DNA of 64,000 bases from Phialophora verrucosa (taxonomy: Eukaryota; Ascomycota; Eurotiomycetes; Chaetothyriales; Herpotrichiellaceae): assembly GCA_002099365.1 (NCBI GenBank), contig MSED01000006.1, positions 558,001-622,000 on the forward strand, given 5' to 3'. This document shows, piece after piece, positions 21,597-31,442 of this stretch. The notes below the pieces were generated by a model. The model had not been told where the DNA came from. It saw nothing but the letters and a program-made list of their open reading frames with translations, and did no database searches. The translations under genes were made by a program, and so were the position numbers. Numbering within the stretch: position 1 is the first letter of the stretch; each line of letters opens with the position of its first letter.

Positions 21597-22048
21597 TCAT
21601 TTGATAGAGGCATCTGGGAAAGTCGGGTCGGAATCGTGATGTCTGCACATTTCGGTCAGCACTGTCACAGTAACGTGCGCTTTCAGCCTATCAGGGTTGT
21701 ATCAAGCATACTTATCATGGAGGCCACTCACGCATCAAGGCTCGAAAGCCTATCAGCATAGTGCCAGTCGGTCGGCATAGAACGCCCTGCCTTTTTCCAC
21801 GCACAATCCGCCACGTGCTTTGTCATATTTTCCTTGTAGTCGCCCCAGCCACACCATTTGCAGTAATCGATGAGCCTATGAGCACTGGGCTTTGTTGGTT
21901 CTTGCTTCGCGGGCGCTGCTGGTTTCTTGGAGGTATTTGAAGCTGTGGCGTCCGGTTTAGTGTCAAGACCTGCGGCGACTTCTGACATAACGTGCTGAGG
22001 TTCGGCTTCTGAAAAGCGCTTTGGTTCTGTCATAGTGTCAAAAGACAT
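21597..22048 (-). CDS. Small C2HC zinc-finger-like protein
   Basis: A short minus-strand gene. The first exon (21732-22048) encodes a Lys/Pro/Ala-rich N-terminus and then CKWCGWGDYKENMTKHVADC, a Cys-x2-Cys-x11-His-x3-Cys arrangement suggesting one zinc-binding knuckle. It runs into a strong gtgagt donor; a branch-like gctgac and a tgtgcag acceptor lie 89 bases on, so I favour a second exon (21597-21642), giving 120 residues. Without splicing the frame stops two bases later, giving 106 residues ending SSLDA. I do not recognise a named family. The protein may be nuclear or act with other proteins, but no function is claimed. It lies head-to-tail behind PWP2, 238 bases away. Confidence 0.6.
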
Positions 22049-22286
22049 AGACCGCGCGGGAGTGATTTGTGCCGTTGTGGGTCGCAGGAAGAAGCCATTT
22101 TGGGCTCAGGACCTTGGAAATGTTTTGATTGCGTGGACATTGAAGTGCTTTGAAGTGAAGTGAAGTCAAGTGCAGCTGCAGTGTCTGTCACCCTTCACAC
22201 GCACGCGGTAGAGATTCAATCCACCGCCACTGCGTCAGGAATAAAGCCAGCTTTCCACATCAACAAAGTGTGAAGCTCGGTTAGCC

Positions 22287-25004
22287 TCAGTCAAGTCCAA
22301 TCCACTCCTGTTCACCACCATCACCATTCGGGATGCTATTGTTTTTTGGATGGTCACCTTTTCTCAACGGATCAGATGCAGAGTCACCTTGTCCATCAGT
22401 TCCATGACACAGAAACTCAATCTCAAATGCATTTCGCTCACTGAGGCTTCGGACTGTCCTGCCAATGCCGTCCACGCCTCGAAGTACAGCGCGAAGCTCG
22501 GCCGCAAAGTTGCCGCGTTTTTCTTTGACGTAGCGACCATGGATACTCAATATTTCCCCGAGCCAGCGAAGTGCGAATTCGAGATGAGGGCTATTCTCCA
22601 TTTGCTGCGCTACAAGCATCAAGAGCCGGCCGAGGTACACCCTTGGCAGTCCGCGCACAACTAAGGGGATGGTCTCAAAGGGCACGGATTCGTAGGTTTG
22701 CCTCAGCAAAGGCTTGTCGTTCAGTCTGAATGCCATGACCAGAGCCTTGAGAACCTCCGGCTCGGCTTGTGCAAGTAGAGCTCGGATATTCTGCGGCGTG
22801 ACCTCGATGTCAAGGTCGAAGGGGTCAAAGTCGTCAGCTCCAACATCATCCAAGCTGTAGATCAGAAGGCCTTCTGTACTTGCTGCACAGAAGCTTCTCC
22901 CCGTAGGCGCAAACTCAATGTCAGTGACCCTGACTTCTGGTCTGAGAGTCCTGGCAGTTGCATCCCTCCCACGTTTCACACCTGGCAAACTTCGATCGAT
23001 GCGATCTTCAAGATCGCTGGCTTCTCCTTCTGTGTCAATCATATCACTTGGCAAGCCATTCGACATTATGGCTGCGGAATTGAGGAATTCTTGCGTCCCG
23101 TCCAAGCTTAAGTTTATTGAGACAGTGAATTTCTTGATCAGGGTCAGAGTGCTGATGGAGTACAGGCATATGTACTTGCTATTTCCGGCAGCAAGGAGAC
23201 AGCTGCCATCTGCAGAATAGGTGATAGAGTTGAACGACTTTGTCCCTGGAGTTGACGCTGCAGTCCGGCGGGAAGTCAGGGTACGCCCTCCGCTGACGTC
23301 GCGGCGACCGTTGACGCCAGACTCTTGGATAGAGGTGTTGAGGTTCCAGAACGTGATAGATCCATCTAGAGTAGAGGCTGCAATTTGTGCGGAATCAGGT
23401 CGGACGGCAATGCACAACAGGTCAGACATGAGTTGTAATGATTCCGAAGTTTGAGACCGGTCGAACACGGACCAAATCCGAATCGTATGATCCCATGAAC
23501 CCGAGACGAGATATCGCCCGTCGGGAGTAAAAGCCAATGTTGAGATTGGTCCTTCGTGTCCGGCGAGTTGGTCGAGGAGAGCTCCAGTCTGTACCGACCA
23601 TAGATGGATGTCAAAAGAATCATGAGATGCGGCGCAGACCACCTCGGCAGATGAGTCAATTGCTAAACAGGAGAAGGACAGTCTTTGAGGGGCAGTGAAA
23701 GTTCTGAAGTTACGGTACCTGAGCATGTCCCATGCTCGCACAGATCCATCCAGAGATGAAGTGAAAAGAATGTTGCCTCTCCTGGAGTAAGCCGACGCTG
23801 TCACAGCAGAGGTGTGTTCGGTAAATGTTGCGATGTGAAAGCCGGAAGACACATCCCAGATCTTGATGAGGCCGTCGTCGGCTCCAGTGATGATGCGGGT
23901 AGAGTCAGGGGAATAGGTTAGGGTCGTCATGGCATCGAGATGTGAGGATTGCTTGAGGATGTTTGACTGGGAGGCATGTTCCCACACAAGCAATTGACCG
24001 GTTTTGGAGGAGCCTAAAGCCAGCCATTCTCCTGTTTGGTTGACAACCACCGCCGAGATGGCCGAGGATGCCATTGAGAGACTGTGAATGTTGGAAAAGG
24101 ATGGAATCTCGTACAAGGAGAACAGTCCATTATCAAAACATACTGTCAAAAGGTTGGTTGAGGGATGGTAGCAAGCACATCTCAGTTTGGCGTTCTGCAT
24201 GAAATATTCTCTCTGCACGATCCGCCACCTTTCATCGCCAGTGTCGGTCGGGTCCTCGTGATCCTCCTCTGGGCTTGATCGGTATTCCCAGCGGAACAAA
24301 GCCCCGTCTTCGCTGACAGTGTAGATTGATTCCTGGTCTGCGGAAAACCAGACATTTCTGACCTGCTGTCTGTGGCCAGAAAGCACAGTGGGATTGAAGC
24401 CTTCTTCCGGATCCAAACTCCATATCCGAGCGGTCAAATCTTTAGAAGCACTAAGAAAGAAACGAGAATCGCCCGACCAGCTTAGATGTCTGACTTCGTC
24501 GAAATGACCGCCGTATTCTCGGTGCAGGACGAAAGGCGCAAACTCGAGATTGCCGTCCGCAGACCCGCCTGGTGTGGTAGGAGTCCTCCATGCTTGTATT
24601 TTGCGCCCGACTCCAACAACAAAGTGACGAGAATCCGGTGAGAAGGCTAACGAGGTGATGGGGGACTTGAATGAGAAGTGGTAGATTGCAAGTCGTCTCG
24701 GGAAGATGGACAGAATCGCTCGGCCATCCTCGTCAATGGTGAGAAGGAGGTTGCCATCGGATGTGAGGTCTAGGTGGGTGATGTTCCTCCGATGAGCAAA
24801 AGGCAGAGTATAGCTGGTATTCTTTGTGAGGTTGAATACCGTTATTCGATTGCCCACCGGCGACAGAAGCGAGTTGCCGTCGGGGGTGAAGACGAGGTTT
24901 CCTCGGCCATAGACGGTGCCCAGGAGGTTAGAGAACTGCCCAATTGTTAGTGCACTCAGTGTAGCTGTGAGGAATATCACACATACTTTGAAATCCGTCT
25001 TCAT
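22287..25004 (-). CDS. pwp2: PWP2/UTP1, U3 snoRNP (SSU processome) WD-repeat protein
   Basis: Two exons: an 18-base first exon 24987-25004 (MKTDFK), a 51-base intron with gtatgt donor, and 22287-24935, giving 888 residues. The joined start MKTDFKFSNLLGTVYGRGNL is a PWP2 signature. Around a dozen WD40 repeats follow (for example DGLIKIWDVSSG, DGSVRAWDMLRYRNF, GSWDHTIRIWSVF), forming two propellers. A C-terminal Utp12 domain starts near IRALLAQAEPEVLKALVMAF. The protein is a nucleolar component of the UTP-B complex needed for 18S rRNA maturation. The tiny first exon is easily missed by gene callers. It is divergent from the septin gene, with 345 bases between start codons. Confidence 0.96.
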   Translation of the reverse strand: MKTDFKVCVIFLTATLSALTIGQFSNLLGTVYGRGNLVFTPDGNSLLSPVGNRITVFNLTKNTSYTLPFAHRRNITHLDLTSDGNLLLTIDEDGRAILSIFPRRLAIYHFSFKSPITSLAFSPDSRHFVVGVGRKIQAWRTPTTPGGSADGNLEFAPFVLHREYGGHFDEVRHLSWSGDSRFFLSASKDLTARIWSLDPEEGFNPTVLSGHRQQVRNVWFSADQESIYTVSEDGALFRWEYRSSPEEDHEDPTDTGDERWRIVQREYFMQNAKLRCACYHPSTNLLTVCFDNGLFSLYEIPSFSNIHSLSMASSAISAVVVNQTGEWLALGSSKTGQLLVWEHASQSNILKQSSHLDAMTTLTYSPDSTRIITGADDGLIKIWDVSSGFHIATFTEHTSAVTASAYSRRGNILFTSSLDGSVRAWDMLRYRNFRTFTAPQRLSFSCLAIDSSAEVVCAASHDSFDIHLWSVQTGALLDQLAGHEGPISTLAFTPDGRYLVSGSWDHTIRIWSVFDRSQTSESLQLMSDLLCIAVRPDSAQIAASTLDGSITFWNLNTSIQESGVNGRRDVSGGRTLTSRRTAASTPGTKSFNSITYSADGSCLLAAGNSKYICLYSISTLTLIKKFTVSINLSLDGTQEFLNSAAIMSNGLPSDMIDTEGEASDLEDRIDRSLPGVKRGRDATARTLRPEVRVTDIEFAPTGRSFCAASTEGLLIYSLDDVGADDFDPFDLDIEVTPQNIRALLAQAEPEVLKALVMAFRLNDKPLLRQTYESVPFETIPLVVRGLPRVYLGRLLMLVAQQMENSPHLEFALRWLGEILSIHGRYVKEKRGNFAAELRAVLRGVDGIGRTVRSLSERNAFEIEFLCHGTDGQGDSASDPLRKGDHPKNNSIPNGDGGEQEWIGLD

Positions 25005-25349
25005 CCTACCATGATTGTATGATCCAAGTTGGCGCAAAATGAACGCAATTTTCCAACTGCGACCTGGAAAAAAGTTGTCGGAGCGATCTTTCTTTCCCCC
25101 GACACTAGTTCGTTTGCGGAAAGGCGGCCTTTTAAGGTTGTGGGGAAGGCACCAAGGAAAGTTGGCGTTTCAGGGGCGCGACTTCTGCACTTTTTGTGGT
25201 CGAAACAATTGAGGAAACCCCTAACCACGCTGTCACTCAACTCACCCACCTCCACCTCGTCGTCGTCGTTTCTCCAGACTCATTCACCCACATCGCCTCT
25301 TGTGCTCGTCGCAGCCGCTGTCTAATCGCTCTCGAGATTTGTGGTCAAG
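25005..25349. promoter_or_regulatory. Shared divergent promoter, PWP2 / septin
   Basis: A 345-base region between two start codons that point away from each other. It contains CT-rich tracts before the septin ATG (25215-25340). No clear TATA box is seen. A shared bidirectional promoter is inferred from spacing only. Confidence 0.5.
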
Positions 25350-26618
25350 ATGGCACCTCCAGCAGCAGCAGCAGCAGAGTCGGCGTCGCCTATTGGCATT
25401 GCCAATCTGCCCAACCAGCGACACAAAATTGTCGCAAAGAGAGGAGCCGCCTTCACTATCATGGTAAGATCGCTTTTACACTCGGTGCGCATCACAATTA
25501 CTGATTGTCATCGTTTTAGGTGGCCGGCGAGTCGGGCCTGGGCAAGACTACCTTCATTAACACCCTCTTTTCCACAACCATCAAGAACTATCAAGACCAC
25601 AAGAGACGCCATGCAAAGCAAGTTGACAAGACAGTCGAGATCGAAATCACCAAGGCTGAATTGGAAGAGAAGTTCTTCAAGGGTACATATCTCCACTGGA
25701 ATGGTAGACCTTCACTCACATGTTCCAGTCCGCCTCACAGTCATCGATACACCTGGCTTCGGCGACTATGTCAACAACCGCGACTCATGGATGCCCATCA
25801 TCGAATTCCTCGACGACCAGCACGAATCATACATGTTGCAAGAACAGCAACCAAAGCGAAATGACAAGATCGATCTCCGTGTCCACGCCTGCCTCTACTT
25901 CATCCGTCCTACCGGCCATACCCTGAAGCCTCTTGACATTGAAGTCATGAAGCGTTTGTGTACACGTGTCAATCTGATCCCAGTCGTCGCCAAGGCCGAT
26001 ACTCTGTCCCCTGCCGACCTGGCCCGATTCAAGCACCGCATTCGAAATGTCATCGAGGCTCAAGGCATCAAGATCTACCAGCCACCTATTGAAGACGATG
26101 ACGAGGCTGCTGCACAGCACGCCCGCGCCCTTATGGCAGCTATGCCATTTGCCGTGATTGGCAGTGAGAAGGACGTGAAGACCTCTGATGGCCGCATCGT
26201 CAAGGGCAGACAATATGCTTGGGGTGTCGCTGAGGTGGAGAATGAAGAGCATTGTGACTTCAAGAAGCTGCGATCCATCCTGATCCGAACTCACATGCTC
26301 GATCTCATTCACACTACTGAGGAGAATCACTACGAGGCCTACCGTGCTCAGCAGATGGAGACGAGAAAATTTGGCGAAGCCAGACCAAGAAAACTGGACA
26401 ACCCCAAGTTCAAGGAAGAAGAGGAGGCTCTCAGGAAGAGGTTCACCGAGCAGGTTAAGGTGGAGGAACAGCGCTTCAGGGCCTGGGAGCAGAAGCTGAT
26501 CGGGGAACGAGACCGTCTCAACAAAGATTTGGAGGCTACCCATGCTGCCATCAAGCAGCTCGAGCAAGAACTGGAGCAAATGCAGGGTAGCGCGGTGAGG
26601 AGCCATGGTCGTCGCTAG
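25350..26618 (+). CDS. cdc12: Septin, CDC12 class (Aspergillus AspC-like)
   Basis: Three exons, 25350-25463, 25520-25682 and 25729-26618, giving 388 residues; introns are 56 and 46 bases. The P-loop GESGLGKT is at residues 41-48, the G3 motif is DTPGFGDYV, and the G4 motif is AKAD. The septin unique element and a C-terminal coiled coil (EEEEALRKRFTEQVKVEEQRF through KQLEQELEQMQ) complete the protein. The block ARPRKLDNPKFKEEEEAL is closest to yeast Cdc12 rather than Cdc3, Cdc10 or Cdc11. Septins form hetero-oligomeric filaments at septa and hyphal tips. The real start is the ATG at 25350 (MAPPAAAAAES). Septin and CYK3-like proteins both act at the division site but are 18 kb apart here. Confidence 0.96.
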   Translation: MAPPAAAAAESASPIGIANLPNQRHKIVAKRGAAFTIMVRSLLHSVRITITDCHRFRWPASRAWARLPSLTPSFPQPSRTIKTTRDAMQSKLTRQSRSKSPRLNWKRSSSRVHISTGMVDLHSHVPVRLTVIDTPGFGDYVNNRDSWMPIIEFLDDQHESYMLQEQQPKRNDKIDLRVHACLYFIRPTGHTLKPLDIEVMKRLCTRVNLIPVVAKADTLSPADLARFKHRIRNVIEAQGIKIYQPPIEDDDEAAAQHARALMAAMPFAVIGSEKDVKTSDGRIVKGRQYAWGVAEVENEEHCDFKKLRSILIRTHMLDLIHTTEENHYEAYRAQQMETRKFGEARPRKLDNPKFKEEEEALRKRFTEQVKVEEQRFRAWEQKLIGERDRLNKDLEATHAAIKQLEQELEQMQGSAVRSHGRR

Positions 26619-26790
26619 GTGTTCCAATCCTTCAATCAGACGGGGGTGCGTTGCGATGAATGGGGCAAGGGTTCCGGCAATTCTTGCTTCGGGTGCTTTG
26701 CTTCAGGGTCGGTGTGTATAGCGTGTTCTCTTGAGAGCTTAGCATGGGCTACGAAAATACTTGTCTAATGTCACTTCTCCTTTCTATCCT

Positions 26791-27517
26791 TTACCGAAAG
26801 GCCTCGTCCTTCAGTTGCCGCGTGATGTGCCCATTTGTGCCTCTCCCACCCATCGGGTCGTGTCCCTTCTTCGTGGTGCCATTCCGCTCTGCTGCCTTTT
26901 TTTGCTGGTCAGCCTCGGCCCATGCGGTGGCTGCAGCATCCACGTCCGCAAAGCCCTCGTCCACGTCCACACCGTTATCCTCTTCGATTCCCATCCACGC
27001 ATGCATCTTGTCTCGCTTGAATGCCTCAAAGTCCCACTCGTTGGGTTCTAACGTCTCTTCACTGTCCTCAAGCCAGACGTACGTTTGTGCTTCGACTTCC
27101 TCTGCCACGGCCGGCTCCTTCTCATCGTCTTCCGGAGCAGCTTGGTCCAACTCGACATCCTTCAGAACTTGTACTTTTACCACATCTCTTTTATACATAT
27201 CCCCCTCAAAGATGTCCAAGCGACGAATATCCTGCTCGTTCAGTCCGGTGACTAGACTCCCTCTTACTCGCGAGCCCTTGTGGGGGATGATGGCAGGGTA
27301 ATCGGCATGCCGAACTTTATGCCGACGGTAGTGCTGCAGCATTGCGGGCCGGACGGTGATGAGGTCTTGTTGCCATTTTTCAGGGGTGTGCGTGCCGTGG
27401 ATGACACGATGGAGGACACCCGGCGCCATGAGCGTTCCTATCGCCATCTGGTCAGTCCAGCCACAGTCCCCACAACCATGAAAACATACCATAGAAGAAA
27501 GCAGTGTATTCGCCCAT
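26791..27517 (-). CDS. Gamma-glutamylcyclotransferase/AIG2-like protein
   Basis: Two exons, 27490-27517 (28 bases) and 26791-27437, with a 52-base intron, giving 224 residues. The joined start MGEYTAFFYGTLMAPGVLHRV carries the FFYGTL substrate-binding loop of the AIG2-like/GGCT fold. HADYPAIIPHKGSRVRGSLVTGL and the LDIFEGDMYKRDVVKV block follow, as in the family, where the Glu of FEGD is the catalytic acid. The C-terminal 90 residues are Glu/Asp/Lys-rich. Family members act on gamma-glutamyl amines or remain uncharacterised. It converges with the septin gene, 172 bases between stop codons. Confidence 0.88.
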
Positions 27518-29394
27518 GCTCAATTGTGCCCGGCGTGGGCTCTCCGTGACTATGAATGCGACTGTACAGGTTCGAGCGCCACGCGGCAGACCCCTTCTAG
27601 AAAACCAGATTGCGGTTCCCCCTGGCGGTCAAAATACGGAGGACAGAGATACCAGAGCTGCAGGGTAGAAGTAGATAAGTCTGTCCCACTGTTTGCTATC
27701 GCCTCAAATGCGCCCCGAGTGTTGGTCTATGATTTCTATCCGCAGTTCGTGTTCAATAGCATGTGAATACCTTCAAATCTAGTCAACCATGAAAATCTCA
27801 TCGAATCGCGAACGCTATATGGACAAAGGAGCTCATCGAGGAGTACTGTCTATGCAGAAATGAAGGAACAAGCACCGTCATAAGCAGCAAATGACTACCC
27901 GCAAAAAGACGCCCATCTCCGTTCACGTCTCAGCCTCGTGGCGTCACCTCCTGCAAGGCAGCCGTCCCCCTTCCCCCCCTTTTTGGGCAAGAGGGTGATG
28001 CCGCCCTGTGCTCCCCCGGGCTCGCGCGAGTCGGGTGAGAGATCACTTGTTGTCTCACCCGCCGTGAGGGTCAAGTGGTCTGTACTCGTACGTAAAAATG
28101 AATTGATGACTAGCCTAGTCTAAGGAAAAGCAAGGCCGCTCTATACTGTCCAGTAGCGTGCCTTGACTGAACAGTGCCCATATCTTTCGATAATCTTCTT
28201 TGGAGAAAACCTGTCTCCCTCAAAAGAAAGCATTTTCCCTGGCGGAATCCACGTTGCGCTAGCGGCTTTGCGGCACAGGCTCCCAACTTCATTCTTGCCA
28301 TCTTACGTCGCGAGCAGGATGTTGGTCGAAGAAGTTGCCATGAACAGTCGGTATTTGCGGATGCCCAACACCTGATATTGGCAGCTCAGCTTCTGTCGAT
28401 GCGGTGGTAGGAGGGATCATCCGTCATTTTAAAGTTTATATAACAGCTTAGGTTTGGATTGTGAAGAAAGTTGACGGTTTGCGTATGCAACAACTTACAA
28501 CACTGACGAGGCTCGAAGAAACTCGAGCTATGGATCTCAGATCCCTCCCTTGCCGGCGTCTCTCTGCACTCTAGAATGGCCAATCCCTTTCTCGTCCATC
28601 CCGCGGAACAGTGTCTGCTCAAGGAATCATGAGGAAAGATGACCTCAGGCAGCCTACCTGGAACGCGAACAACAGTGCATTTTCCGCCATGTTGATTTGA
28701 GATTCGACCAATGTTTCGGAAAATTAATAGCCTGAATTGTGTGCTGAAACATCTTGCGTTTTGAGCCTCCGTACTTTTCAGATGCTTACGTACTGTATGG
28801 TCAAGACACAAAAGGTCACTCGGCAATCAAAAATAAGCGGAGGAATCTTTTCGGTCTCGGTATCCACCAAGGAACCCATCTGTACGACCGATGATAACTA
28901 CCGAGGAGAGTGCTGCTCCACAGCACCTACCGAGAAGTGAACAAAGGATCAACAGCCGGTGTCGAGAACGTGAGAGGAGTACGTCTCGATGTGCGCACAG
29001 GTAGATGAGAAGCAGCCAGGCCATTCGGAACTTTCCCAGGACGGGATGAGAAGTAGTAGAGGAGCTAACGAGGCTGAACAGTGGAACAGTGGAATTGGGC
29101 TTTGTCTGGATGCTTGCCGAGCCGTGGGGACACGGCACACCAGCCGCCAAACACTTCGGGACCGATTTTGGCGAGGTCAAACTTCAGTCCGGGGTCGTCT
29201 ATTGCCAACTAGTCCAGTGGGCAAAACTCCAGTCCCAGCGCAGAGCCTAATGGACTCCCAGACATGCGATTATGGTGCGTGGAGAGCGGAGACAAATGCG
29301 AGCATGCTGCAAGCCCTGCGAATTGCTCGTCCTCGTTTGTTCCCGCCTCCTGTCCGTCTATATCTTGGCCGTAACTCCCTGCCTCTGATCCACC
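27518..29394. other. 1.9 kb intergenic region
   Basis: No intact gene recognised. It contains one copy of a short repeat (about 27903-27942) that recurs at 31704-31751 on the far side of the broken transporter gene. C- and G-rich tracts occur at 27965-28030. The small frames do not resemble proteins. Confidence 0.45.
27903..27942 (+). repeat. Direct repeat copy A flanking the transporter pseudogene
   Basis: Two exact blocks, aaagacgcccatctccgtt plus two further bases, then ctcagcctcgtggcgtc, separated by 3 bases here and about 10 bases in copy B. Same orientation in both copies, 3.8 kb apart. Confidence 0.65.
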
Positions 29395-31442
29395 ATGTTC
29401 GAAGACGAAGGAGACTTGTCTCGCCTGGCTGTGACCGTACCTTTCGACCTTACGTGCGATACCTGCAAGATGAGGGTCGACAGCAGCTTCAAGCGTACCC
29501 TCGGCATTGCCATGTTCGCTGCCATTGGGACATTCCTAGTCGTATCGCCCCCTTGACGCTTCGTATTTGTGTTTGAACTTGAAACTGACCACTCTGCGAC
29601 CAGGGGTTTGATACAGGAATAGCGACAACGAGTCAGTTCTCCATCCCAGCCGAATGATCGAGACTAGAAACGTCTGACGGGCTGCTTTAGCAATCGCGCA
29701 CAAAAGCTGGGTTGCCTACTTCGGCCATCCTTCTGCTGGCACGACCGGTGCGGTACGCAAGCACAACCTTCGGTCTTGAGTACTGGCTAATGTCGACGTG
29801 TTGTTCAAGTGGTCTCCATGTACATTGCTGGAAATGCCATTGGAGCAATCATGGCGTCCATGCTCTGTGATAGACTAGGACGAATTCGATTCGTGGAAAT
29901 GATGTGCGTCTTCGTCACCGTCGGTACAATTATACAAACGGCAGCAGTCAAACTGGGTATGTTTCTACTCGGTCGCATCATTGCGGGCATCGCAGTAGAT
30001 GTCAGCTTTGCCATACCTATGCTGCTGTTCCGCTCACGAGCGTTTACGTACCTCCTCCGCCCCCACCGGTCGGTCAAATAGATGGTAGTAAGCACGTTGA
30101 CTATGAAGGCGAAGGTGCCATAAATCCCGGCTAGAGCAATGATCATATAGCTCTAGATCCCAAGAGAGGCGTAGAGAATGGATCGATAGTACTAAAGTCC
30201 AGTGTCATTAGCCTCAACTTGTCCCAATGTGTACGCTCGTACTAGATGTGATAGACTCACCGCAACCACGTTAAATCCGCAAAGACTGGTGATAGACACC
30301 GTGCCGATGCTGATGAGAATCCGATGTCGGAAAGTCTTGAAGCCCTCGTGCCACGGCATCTGCCGATGTAGCTCGAAGTCAATTTGGCGGCGCATCAAGT
30401 CGAATTCCTGATAGCTGGCTTCTTTGCTCCCGAGGTCGGTGCGAGGCTTGGTGAATGCCGCACGTCCAGCTTCGATTTGCCCCTTTTTGATCAGTTCACG
30501 CGGAGATTGTGGCATGAATGTCAAAAGCCCGCAAATGAGGATAATCCCCCACGGGATCTGGATACTGAGAGGAACCCGCCATTGGACCGGACTATACGGG
30601 GCATAGCTGCAGGCAAAGCCGCTCCAGTTGGACAAGAAGCTTCCAAAGGTGATGCCGCAGCCAGCGAGGCCACCGATAAGGCCGCGGTTTGCTGGAGACG
30701 AAATCTCACTAAGGTAGATGGGAACCGTGGAGGTGAAGCCACTTCACCCCGTCAGTGGACTCGGTCAAGAGCATAGATGTCCGGCACACAACTCACCCAA
30801 CTGTTCAAAGGATGATATTGTGCGGCGTGGGTGGCATCGTCCTCGTCGAGATCTACTTGGCTGTCATGCAGCGCGAGTTTGCCCGTTCTCATAACAGCGT
30901 CGGCAAAGGCTTTGCGGTGGCCGGTATCTATGTTTTCAGCATCTTCTATGGTACGTTGAACTCCTCTCCTGACATGCACCGTTTCCTCCCGAACTCATCG
31001 TCTCTGCGGCACAGGCGGTATGCTAAACAGCACCACCTGGCTCTATGCCGCCGAAGTCTTGCACATATCTCTGCGGGCAAGAGTCGTCGGCATGGGCTGT
31101 ATGGCACATTTCATCATCAACATCGCGCTCACCGAAGCGGGTCCGACTGCGTTCGCCAATATCCACGAAAATTACTACTACGTGTTCGTCGGGTGTAGCA
31201 CTGTGTTCTTGGTGCTCGGCTACTTCTACCTCCCGTAAGACCGCAGCCTCCTGCTCCGTGGGATCATGACCCCAGCTGACACGACGCTTTGCAGCGAAAC
31301 CAAGCAAAAGACTTTGGAAGATATTGCAGCCGCGCTCGGTGACAAGGTGGTGGAAGTCCGTCAAGATGACGTCCATGAAGTCGACATTGCTGTCGAGGGC
31401 GCACGGGGAGAAACCAAGGTCGTGGCATTTCATGTAGAGTAA
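29395..31442 (+). pseudogene. MFS sugar transporter gene disrupted by an internal inversion
   Basis: The N-terminal third reads on plus from the ATG at 29395: FKRTLGIAMFAAIGTFL, then after introns GFDTGIATTTIAHKSWVAYF, GAVVSMYIAGNAIGAIMASM with CDRLGRIRF, and GRIIAGIAV near 29998. The middle third reads on minus from about 30741 to 30040: TVPIYLSEISSPANRGLIGG, VQWRVPLSIQIPWG, MPQSPRELIKKGQ, FNVVA, an intron, AGIYGTFAFIVNVLTTIYL, TDRWGRR. The C-terminal third returns to plus from about 30808: MILCGVGGIVLVEIY, FSIFYGGMLNSTTWLYAAEV, an intron, ETKQKTLEDIAAALGDKV, stop at 31440-31442. This is the canonical order of a fungal quinate/hexose-type transporter only if the middle is flipped. An in-frame TAG at 30153-30155 lies in the flipped block. 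No functional product is expected. Confidence 0.88.
29999..30741 (-). other. Inverted block inside the transporter pseudogene
   Basis: About 743 bases in reverse orientation relative to the rest of the gene. Breakpoints are placed by protein continuity: gcagtag at 29992-29998 would join the sequence read on minus from 30741 (gtggcttcacc), giving GIAVGGFTSTVPIYL. The intron starting gtacgtaaac on minus, near 30044, would continue into plus sequence after 30741 and end at gttcaaag, about 30802. The right junction carries a hairpin, ggtgaag-cca-cttcacc (30732-30748), created by CTTCACC occurring near both original breakpoints. Confidence 0.8.

Noticed and set aside
25827..26627. 266-codon frame antisense to the septin gene
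   Set aside because: Leu-rich shadow of the conserved septin coding strand.
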